Below, in pieces: positions 1-10,728 of a stretch of DNA of 64,000 nucleotides. Both the position numbers and the translations under genes were made by a program. The DNA lies in the NCBI GenBank assembly GCA_963680875.1, contig OY804579.1, forward strand, positions 40,198,397-40,262,396, in the 5' to 3' direction. This DNA comes from Bathymodiolus brooksi (lineage: Eukaryota; Mollusca; Bivalvia; Mytilida; Modiolidae). Under the pieces are notes generated by a model, which saw only the letters and a program-made list of their open reading frames with translations, was not told where the DNA came from and made no database searches. Position 1 is the stretch's first letter; each line of letters starts with the position of its first letter.

Positions 1-398
1 TTGCAAGAGTGCTGTCTTCAATTGCAACACGCACAAGTGTTCCATAGCAAGACGACAGGAAAGGAGTATAAGATCTTTTGCAATGTCAATTGCAAAACAC
101 CTAATGTGGTTTACCTCCTTGACTGTCACGTCTGCGGGTCGCAATACATAAAAGAAAGTGTACAACCATTCAACAAAATAATGAATGGACACAGAAGTGA
201 CCTTACGAAAAAGACGTTCTTGCCCGTGAGTCAACACTTTGTGTCGTCGGGGCACTCATTGGATGACTTTGGTAGATCCAAAATTTATATCATTGACCAC
301 AATCCAAGATGGAAAGAGAATCAACAAAAAAAAAAGAGAGTTTTTGGATCCTCGAGTTACGAACATTACATCCGGAGGGCATAAACAAAAAGGCCTAA
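1..398 (+). pseudogene. Penelope-like element remnant, GIY-YIG endonuclease end
   Basis: The frame encodes CNVNCKTPNVVYLLDC, then CGSQYIKESVQPF and NGHRSDLTKK, matching the layout of the C-terminal GIY-YIG nuclease of Penelope-like retroelements. The GIY/YIG positions read VVY and YIK, so the motif is already altered. A shift of frame in the A-run near 325..341 moves the reading to ESFWILELRTLHPEG and a stop at 396..398. The 5' part lies outside the window. It is a dead fragment in an intron or flank of the cadherin gene, on the opposite strand. Confidence 0.75.
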
Positions 399-846
399 AT
401 CTTTTGTTTTTTAACTTTTTAACCAGTGCCTGGTCCTTAGCTAGTTGGTAAATTTCATCATTACATTTTCTCATTTTTTTCATATTGTTTATAAATTAGT
501 GTACATATATATTTGAATAATATAAAGTTCAAGATTATGATTTTATAAAGTTCAAGAGTATGATTTTTACGTCACGAAAACTTTCAGATCAGATTACAGA
601 TGCTGATGAAGCTTGTCGGTCAAGCGAAATATCCGTCAATTTGATTATAATTATAGTCTTTTTTTAGACTTATAGTTATTGTTGTTATATTTTAACATCT
701 TTTTTTATGTTGTTGTGCTGCATTTTAGACATTTATTTATCATTTTTGTTTGTTTGCACAGAATCGTTAAACACTTGTTTCCGATCCGACATCCCATAGG
801 TTCATACGTTAGCTACTTTTACAGACGTTTATATATATATACATAT
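399..846. other. Non-coding AT-rich stretch
   Basis: The Penelope-like 3' tail probably extends to about 650 (GATGAAGCTTGTCGGTCAAG). Beyond that no feature is seen apart from a TA run near 830. Confidence 0.5.
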
Positions 847-875
847 CATTAAATTGAACAATTTCCACATATTAA

Positions 876-1080
876 GGTTTGTGGTGCTTAATGCCACTTT
901 CAACAATATTTCAGTTATATCGTGGCGGTCAGTTTTATTTTTATCTGGAAAAAACCATTGACCTGTCACAAGTCACTGACAAACTTTATCACATAATGTT
1001 GTATCGAGTACACCTTGCCATGAACAGGATTCGAACTCACAACTTTAGTGGTGATAGGCACTGATTGCACGACGGTCCCT
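876..1080 (-). mobile_element. tRNA-derived SINE (family A) with long target duplication
   Basis: The copy has the family A layout on the minus strand: a tRNA-like 5' part with a GTTCGAATCC-type box B and a 3' part ending ATTGTTGAAAGTGGC. It is flanked by near-identical direct repeats of about 28 bp at 847..874 and 1081..1108. Confidence 0.75.
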
Positions 1081-1132
1081 CATTAAATTTAACAATTTCC
1101 GTATATTATAATATTGATAAGCATTAATCTAC

Positions 1133-1413
1133 CTTTATCTGTGTTTTAGCTGTCTTTGTTGAATCTGAAGCATCTTCAGCTTTGACATCAACCATGAAAT
1201 ACCCATCAGTAAAGGCAATGTAAGCTGGCATTCCAACTCTGATCTGTCCTGTCTCTGGGTTAACACTGAATGCTCCATCAATAGTAAGGTTACGCCCTCT
1301 GCTTGGGAAGATAGATGAGATGATGGTATACCTTATTTTATTATACAGATCAGAATCTCTGTCGATAGCTGAAAGTTGTATAACTTCATCTTGTGTTGGA
1401 AACTTCAATACAG
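1133..1413 (-). CDS. Cadherin exon 30 (last in window)
   Basis: This 281-nt exon opens with two bases of an Ala codon and ends in phase 0. Acceptor TTCCAG, donor AAAG|GTAGAT. It encodes [35 protein letters not shown] and [12 protein letters not shown], most of the fourteenth EC repeat. The gene continues below base 1. Confidence 0.9.
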
Positions 1414-4400
1414 CTGGAAAAAAGTAACATAGTAAAACCTGTCTAAACCAACCCCTTTTGGGACTGACAAATTTACACAGGTTCAAATTAAATGACATTT
1501 AGCAGATGGGACTGTAAAGACTGTCTGGCTTAGGCAGGTTTTGGTTTTACTCAGGGCTTGGATTAGACAGGCTTCACTGTATAACAGTATGGAATTCATT
1601 TATAGTAAAGATATATGATGGGGTCTAACAATTCAATTATATAACCATACATCCCTACCCTCTAATATCACATTTAAATATTTGCCTGTCTGTAACTGTG
1701 AATTCATTTTTATTAGTTAAATACCAATTTTCGTGCTTTTCATTGGTATCATCAAATCACGATATTAAGTGCACCTCAAACGACACATGTAACAAGGAAT
1801 GTAGGAGTAAGAATCGAAATCACGAATTCAAATATGCATGAACATCTAACCATTTGCTCATCCAAGAAAATATATGAAACCAGAGTATATATACTGTCTG
1901 TGCTGGTACAATATGGGTTCTGTTAACATGCTGATGTCTAAATATAGTCACCTCCACAATTACCTTTTTTGCTGTTATCCTTGATATTACCTGTCTATTA
2001 TATTTACCTGTTTATATTACCTGTCTATTATATTTACCTGTTGTTGTCATCTGTGTATTGGTAAAATATGGAGTCTGATCATTGATATCTAATACAGTTA
2101 CTAGTAAGAACAAGTACTGATCACTGATAACTTTACTGAAATCATATTCAGGGACGGCTCTCCTCTTACGTCCAAAATTATACTGGTCAGCTTTGATACA
2201 CAGAAGGAAGTAATCCATTGTGTTGGGCCAATACTGCTCCCTGTCTATAGGGGTGTTTACTGTAAGGTTTCCTGTCACGGCATTGATACTAAAGTAGGTC
2301 TGAGGTGTAGGATAACCTAAAATAAAACAATAATGTAAATATCAAAATATTAATTACAGGTAATATTTCCAGCCAGTTTTCAGTTGTATTATTCATTTAC
2401 TTGGTGAAAAACCTGGATTACAATACAGTCTAGTATATACTTACAATGTGTCAAATTTGGTGACAAGTCTAGTATATACTTACAATGTGTAAAGTTTGGT
2501 GACAAGTCTAGTATATACATACAATGTGTAAAGTTTGGTGGCAAGTCTAGTATATACTTACAATGTGTAAAATTTGGTGACAAGTCTAGTATATACTTAC
2601 AATGTGTCAAGTTTGGTGACAAGTCTAGAATATACTTACAATGTGTCAAGTTTGGTGACAAGTCTAGTATATACTTACAGTGTAAAGTTTGGTGATAAGT
2701 CTAGTATATACATACAATGTGTAAAGTTTGGTGACAAGTCTAGTATATACATACAATGTGTAAAGTTTGGTGACAAGTCTAGTATATACATACAATGTGT
2801 AAAGTTTGGTGACAAGTCTAGTATATACGTACAATGTGTAAAGTTTGGTGACAAGTCTAGTATATACTTACAATGTGTAAAGCTTGGTGACAAGTCTAGT
2901 ATATACTTATAATGTGTAAAGTTTGGTGACAAGTCTAGTATATACTTACAATGTGTCAAGTGTGGTGACAAGTCTAGTATATAATTACAATGTGTAAAGT
3001 TTGGTGACAAGTCTAGTATATACGTACAATGTGTAAAGCTTGGTGACATGTCTAGTATATACCTACAATGTGTAAAGTTTGGTGACAAGTCTAGTATATA
3101 CTTACAATGTGTCAAGTTTGGTGACAAGTCTAGTATATACTTACACTGTGTAAAGTTTGGTGATAAGTCTAGTATATACATACAATGTATAAAGTTTGGT
3201 GACAAGTCTAGTATATACATACAATTTGTAAAGTTTGGTGACAAGTCTAGTATATACTTACAATGTGTAAAGCTTGGTGACAAGTCTAGTATATACTTAC
3301 AATGTGTAAAGCTTGGTGACAAGTCTAGTATATACTTACAATGTGTAAAGTTTGGTGACAAGTCTAGTATATACTTACAATGTGTCAAGTGTGGTGACAA
3401 GTCTAGTATAAACATACAATGTGTAAAGTTTGGTGACAAGTCTAGTATATATTTACAATGTGTCAAGTTTGGTGACAAGTCTAGTATATACTTACAATGT
3501 GTAAAGTTTGGTGACAAGTCTAGTATATACATACAATGTGTCAAGTTTGGTGACAAGTCTAGTATATACTTACACTGTGTAAAGTTTGGTGACAAGTCTA
3601 GTATATACTTACACTGTGTAAAGTTTGGTGACAAGTCTAGTATATATTTACAATGTGTAAAGCTTGGTGACAAGTCTAGTATATACTTACAACGTGTCAA
3701 GTTTGGTGACAAGTCTAGTATATACTTACACTGTGTCAAGTTTGGTGACAAGTCTAGTATATACATACAGTGTGTAAAGCTTGGTGACAAGTCTAGTATA
3801 TATTTACAATGTGTAAAGCTTGGTGACAAGTCTAGTATATACTTACACTGTGTAAAGTTTGGTGATAGATTGGTTACAAAGCTGTATCTAACTTGATTAT
3901 AGTTAGGATTTGTGTCTCTATCACAAGCTTTAACCATATAAATCTGTGTCCCTACTGGAGCTTCCTCTCTTACTGTTGCCACTTCTGGCTTTCCATACTA
4001 TAAAATAAAATAAAATAAACAACATAAATCTGTGTCCCTACTGAAGCTTCCTCTCTTACTGTTGCCACTTCTGGCTTTCCATACTATAAAATAAAATAAA
4101 CAACATAAATCTGTGTCCCTACTGGAGCTTCCTCTCTTACTGTTGCCACTTCTGGCTTTCCATACTATAAAATAAAATAAACAACATAAATCTGTGTCCC
4201 TACTGAAGCTTCCTCTCTTACTGTTGCCACTTCTGGCTTTCCATACTATAAAATAAAATAAACAACATAAATCTGTGTCCCTATTGAAGCTTCTTCTCTT
4301 ACTGTTGCCACTTCTGGCTTTCCATACTATAAAATAAAATAAACAACATAAATCTGTGTCCCTACTGAAGCTTCCTCTCTTACTGTTGCCACTTCTGGCT

Positions 4401-7400
4401 TTCCATACTATAAAATAAAATAAACAACATAAATCTGTGTCCCTACTGGAGCTTCCTCTCTTACTGTTGCCACTTCTGGCTTTCCATACTATAAAATAAA
4501 ATAAACAACATAAATCTGTGTCCCTACTGAAGCTTCCTCTCTTACTGTTGCCACTTCTGGCTTTCCATACTATAAAATAAAATAAACAACATAAATCTGT
4601 GTCCCTACTGGAGCTTCCTCTCTTACTGTTGCCACTTCTGGCTTTCCATACTATAAAATAAAATAAAATAAACAACATAAATCTGTGTCCCTACTGGAGC
4701 TTCCTCTCTTACTGTTGCCACTTCTGGCTTTCCATACTATAAAATAAAATAAACAACATAAATCTGTGTCCCTACTGAAGCTTCCTCTCTTACTGTTGCC
4801 ACTTCTGGCTTTCCATACTATAAAATAAAATAAACAACATAAATCTGTGTCCCTACTGAAGCTTCCTCTCTTACTGTTGCCACTTCTGGCTTTCCATACT
4901 ATAAAATAAAATAAACAACATAAATCTGTGTCCCTACTGAAGCTTCCTCTCTTACTGTTGCCACTTCTGGCTTTCCATACTATAAAATAAAATAAACAAC
5001 ATAAATCTGTGTCCCTACTGAAGCTTCCTCTCTTACTGTTGCCACTTCTGGCTTTCCATACTATAAAATAAAATAAACAACATAAATCTGTGTCCCTACT
5101 GAAGCTTCCTCTCTTACTGTTGCCACTTCTGGCTTTCCATACTATAAAATAAAATAAACAACATAAATCTGTGTCCCTACTGAAGCTTCCTCTCTTACTG
5201 TTGCCACTTCTGGCTTTCCATACTATAAAATAAAATAAACAACATAAATATGTGTCCCTACTGAAGCTTCCTCTCTTACTGTTGCCACTTCTGGCTTTCC
5301 ATACTATAAAATAAAATAAACAACATAAATATGTGTCCCTACTGAAGCTTCCTCTCTTACTGTTGCCACTTCTGGCTTTCCATACTATAAAATAAAATAA
5401 ACAACATAAATATGTGTCCCTACTGAAGCTTCCTCTCTTACTGTTGCCACTTCTGGCTTTCCATACTATAAAATAAAATAAACAACATAAATATGTGTCC
5501 CTACTGAAGCTTCCTCTCTTACTGTTGCCACTTCTGGCTTTCCATACTATAAAATAAAATAAACAACATAAATCTGTGTCCCTACTGAAGCTTCCTCTCT
5601 TACTGTTGCCACTTCTGGCTTTCCATACTATAAAATAAAATAAACAACATAAATCTGTGTCCCTACTGAAGCTTCCTCTCTTACTGTTGCCACTTCTGGC
5701 TTTCCATACTATAAAATAAAATAAACAACATAAATCTGTGTCCCTACTGAAGCTTCCTCTCTTACTGTTGCCACTTCTGGCTTTCCATACTATAAAATAA
5801 AATAAACAACATAAATCTGTGTCCCTACTGAAGCTTCCTCTCTTACTGTTGCCACTTCTGGCTTTCCATACTATAAAATAAAATAAACAACATAAATCTG
5901 TGTCCCTACTGGAGCTTCCTCTCTTACTGTTGCCACTTCTGGCTTTCCATACTATAAAATAAAATAAACAACATAAATCTGTGTCCCTACTGGAGCTTCC
6001 TCTCTTACTGTTGCCACTTCTGGCTTTCCATACTATAAAATAAAATAAACAACATAAATCTGTGTCCCTACTGAAGCTTCCTCTCTTACTGTTGCCACTT
6101 CTGGCTTTCCATACTATAAAATAAAATAAACAACATAAATCTGTGTCCCTACTGAAGCTTCCTCTCTTACTGTTGCCACTTCTGGCTTTCCATACTATAA
6201 AATAAAATAAACAACATAAATCTGTGTCCCTACTGAAGCTTCCTCTCTTACTGTTGCCACTTCTGGCTTTCCATACTATAAAATAAAATAAACAACATAA
6301 ATCTGTGTCCCTACTGGAGCTTCCTCTCTTACTGTTGCCACTTCTGGCTTTCCATACTATAAAATAAAATAAAATAAACAACATAAATCTGTGTCCCTAC
6401 TGAAGCTTCCTCTCTTACTGTTGCCACTTCTGGCTTTCCATACTATAAAATAAAATAAACAACATAAATCTGTGTCCCTATTGAAGCTTCCTCTCTTACT
6501 GTTGCCACTTCTGGCTTTCCATACTATAAAATAAAATAAACAACATAAATCTGTGTCCCTACTGAAGCTTCCTCTCTTACTGTTGCCACTTCTGGCTTTC
6601 CATACTATAAAATAAAATAAACAACATAAATATGTGTCCCTACTGAAGCTTCCTCTCTTACTGTTGCCACTTCTGGCTTTCCATACTATAAAATAAAATA
6701 AACAACATAAATCTGTGTCCCTATTGAAGCTTCCTCTCTTACTGTTGCCACTTCTGGCTTTCCATACTATAAAATAAAATAAACAACATAAATCTGTGTC
6801 CCTACTGAAGCTTCCTCTCTTACTGTTGCCACTTCTGGCTTTCCATACTATAAAATAAAATAAACAACATAAATATGTGTCCCTACTGAAGCTTCCTCTC
6901 TTACTGTTGCCACTTCTGGCTTTCCATACTATAAAATAAAATAAACAACATAAATCTGTGTCCCTACTGAAGCTTCCTCTCTTACTGTTGCCACTTCTGG
7001 CTTTCCATACTATAAAATAAAATAAACAACATAAATCTGTGTCCCTACTGGAGCTTCCTCTCTTACTGTTGCCACTTCTGGCTTTCCATACTATAAAATA
7101 AAATAAACAACATAAATCTGTGTCCCTACTGGAGCTTCCTCTCTTACTGTTGCCACTTCTGGCTTTCCATACTATAAAATAAAATAAACAACATAAATCT
7201 GTGTCCCTACTGAAGCTTCCTCTCTTACTGTTGCCACTTCTGGCTTTCCATACTATAAAATAAAATAAACAACATAAATCTGTGTCCCTACTGAAGCTTC
7301 CTCTCTTACTGTTGCCACTTCTGGCTTTCCATACTATAAAATAAAATAAACAACATAAATCTGTGTCCCTACTGAAGCTTCCTCTCTTACTGTTGCCACT

Positions 7401-10400
7401 TCTGGCTTTCCATACTATAAAATAAAATAAACAACATAAATCTGTGTCCCTACTGGAGCTTCCTCTCTTACTGTTGCCACTTCTGGCTTTCCATACTATA
7501 AAATAAAATAAACAACATAAATCTGTGTCCCTACTGAAGCTTCCTCTCTTACTGTTGCCACTTCTGGCTTTCCATACTATAAAAAAAACCAAGCTATACC
7601 ATTACAAACTACTATCTAAAAGTTGGCATTAAACACCAATTAATCAATCAATACAAACTACTATCAATCTTTTTTGCTATGAATTATTTCTTGTGTCTCT
7701 AAAATTTCTTTCAATATATGATCTATCTCCCTTATATGTCAGGCTGATTTGCATATTTTTAGCAAAACACATTATGTTTCAGCAAAACCCACAGCATATG
7801 ACATACTTTGAATCAAAGCGGAAATCACTTAAAATTTCAACTCATTCGGAGAAAACAATGTAGCCTTATAGGCTTTGTAAGTGAGTTCAACTCCCTAGGA
7901 TTTATTCATAGTAACACCAGCCATGTTGTATGACTGGCTGGATCATTAGATACAATTTTGAAAGTAGAGAGACTTAAGATGGTTCATACTAACCTTGATT
8001 CAAATTGGCCTAGTGGTTTCATATGACAGGATTTTTTTTATAAAATTTACGTTATACAACGGATGATGATGGACGTCATGTGATGACAAAAGCTCATATG
8101 AGCCTTTGATTTGTTTGTTTGTCTGATGGTGTTTAATGCCACTTTCAACAATATTTCAATTATATCATGGCAGTCAGTTTTATTGATGGAGGAAACCAGA
8201 GGACCCAGAGAAAATCACAGACCTGTCGCAAGTCACTGACAAACTTTATCACATAATGTTGTACATCCTCACCCTGATCGAGATTCGAACTCACAACATC
8301 CATGGTGATAGGCACTGATTGCATAGGTAGTTGTAAATCGAACTACCATACAATCACGGCTACAACGACCCCTATGACCCTTTGAGTAAGGTGAGATGAA
8401 AAGGGTAATGAAGTGTGTATTACCTGTCTATCTGGACAGTTTTCAAATGATGGATGTTCATCATCTATATCAATCAAGTTGATGGTTAATTTACGTGAAC
8501 TTTGTAGAGTAGAATTCAAGGTATCCTGGGCAACGATGATCAACTAAAAATAGAATAAAACATAATTAATTCACTCACAAATAGTCAATTGATTATCTTA
8601 TGTACGACAGTAAATAATTACAGGTACAACTAGCCATTTAGGAAGGACTGATTATTTTACATCAAATGAAGAAAGAAACTACATCATAGTCAAATCTGCT
8701 CATGCTGGCACCTCTATTAAGCAGTTATCTGTATTAAAAGGTCACCTGTTTCTTATCCTGTCATAGAAAATATGAATTGAACCTCTTTTAAGAGGTCACC
8801 TGTCTTATCAGGCCACCTTTTCTTTGTCCCAAAGGTGACCTCTTAATACAGGTTTGATTGTATTGGTTAATTAAGCTTGCAAGATACGACTGTACATTAT
8901 TTTGACACTACGGTTTGGTAAACACTTCATGTGAGTGGATGCCAAGGAAAAAAGTTTCAGCTTGATTATAACGACATTAAATAACACTGTGTGAGGTAAA
9001 ATTTTGGATGTCTGTTTGTACTACTGCATGAATAACTGAATTTTTAGACGGCTGTGAAATAAGAGCTCTTAATAAGTTGCATACATGTCATGGGAGCATG
9101 GGTGTTAGAGTGGTTAAGGTTGTTGATTACTGTTCAGAGGCCTAGCACCACTGACATGAGTTCACACCTCAATATCAACCTCAAGTATCACTGTTTCCAA
9201 ACACCTACCCATGGTAGGAAGATTCGCTGGTCAGTTTGTTCTAACTATTAAGGCTTTCCTCCACTTTTAAGTTATAGCTGAAAAATTGCTGAAAGACGAA
9301 AATACCTAGATGTTACAACACCCAGTGACATTTTTATGATTTCTGCCCTGACTACTTCATAATACCGTCTGCTTAATAACCCAGAAATATTTACCAACTT
9401 TAAAAAATAATTCTTTAATTGGATGCCACCAGGGCTTGAAATGTGATTATCCAGCAAGTATTTTATATCATGGAAGCAGTCTAGCTTTTTAATATTCACG
9501 TAACTTACATCATAACTTTGCCTGAATTCCCAATCAGGAATAAGTTCTTTTTAATATTCATGTAACACTTACATCATAATTTTGCCTGAATTCCCGATCA
9601 GGAATAAGTTCAAGTTTGATCTCACACGTTTTCGTATGAATAGAAAACAGACTTTCCATGGCAACGTCAGAACTGGAAACAAAGCTGTAATCAATAGTAG
9701 CCCCTGGTGTCCAAGCTCCTGCTAAACATGTATAGATAACAGTACCATTGGGCGTACCCTGAAACAACACAGATTATAACAATCAGCTGACATTTCTATA
9801 TCACACATTTTAATATATCTTTCATCGATCACAATGACAATATTTTTTTTATCAATATATCTGGTACTATATATTGCTTAATATGTATTATTAATTAATT
9901 GAAATAACAATAAAATGGCCCTTACAAATGTGTATACGTTTACAAGGCCAATATAAGATTACTTGGCTGATATTATATTTTGTATGTACTGGCCAAGTTA
10001 ATATACAGCCAATACAGGATTCTGGTATGTCGCTAATTGGCATGTTTACGATAAAGACTGAACTGTTGTCTGCTCAACTGGTTTTGCCAAGAACACAAAA
10101 AACTCATAAATGTGATATTTGCACATAAAAAGAATCAAAACCACAAAAAAACATTCCAAGATAGCAGTTTATTAATAAAGAACTAATAACGGAATGAATC
10201 TGTATTGTCCTTGTTATTGGTATTCGACTTCAGGTCAATACTAGCTTCAGACCAATAACAAGGCCAATACAGAAATCATCACGTAATATTATCATAATAT
10301 AATGATATTGTATGGGTCTCTTTATATGTATATAAATGTTCTATCATTGGTACCTTTAAGTATAGAATATAACAATAAAATGATTGGCCTGTTTAGAACT

Positions 10401-10691
10401 AGACATATTTTTGGAATATTCAAATTATCTCCCTTTGTTATCCAAAAATTGTAACTTGCCTCCATGACATCTATTGTTATTCCAGGAGCAGGTCTAGTCC
10501 ACACTGGTAAACCATCATCTAGTTGTCCACTTGTAATATTTACTTCAACATATGTTACTCCAAATTTAGGAGGTGTCCCTCGGTCACGAGCCGTTACTTT
10601 GAAATGTATAGGACTTCTTATTGACAAACCTTGAAGAGCTGCTTTACTACTAAATGCTCCTGTGTCTGGGTTCACACCAAATCTTGTCAGA

Positions 10692-10728
<37 letters not shown>

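Noticed and set aside
3048..3896. Plus-strand ORF of 282 codons with [13 protein letters not shown] repeats
   Set aside because: Antisense reading of the 39-bp array; no start context, no other exon on that strand.
4651..7592. Minus-strand ORFs of 577 and 411 codons rich in [14 protein letters not shown]
   Set aside because: They are the 81-bp array read out of the cadherin frame; an 81-bp period without a stop in one frame gives arbitrary length.
10319..10459. Read-through of exon 25 past GAG|GCAAGT
   Set aside because: The extension has no cadherin similarity and skips the exact join to exon 26.
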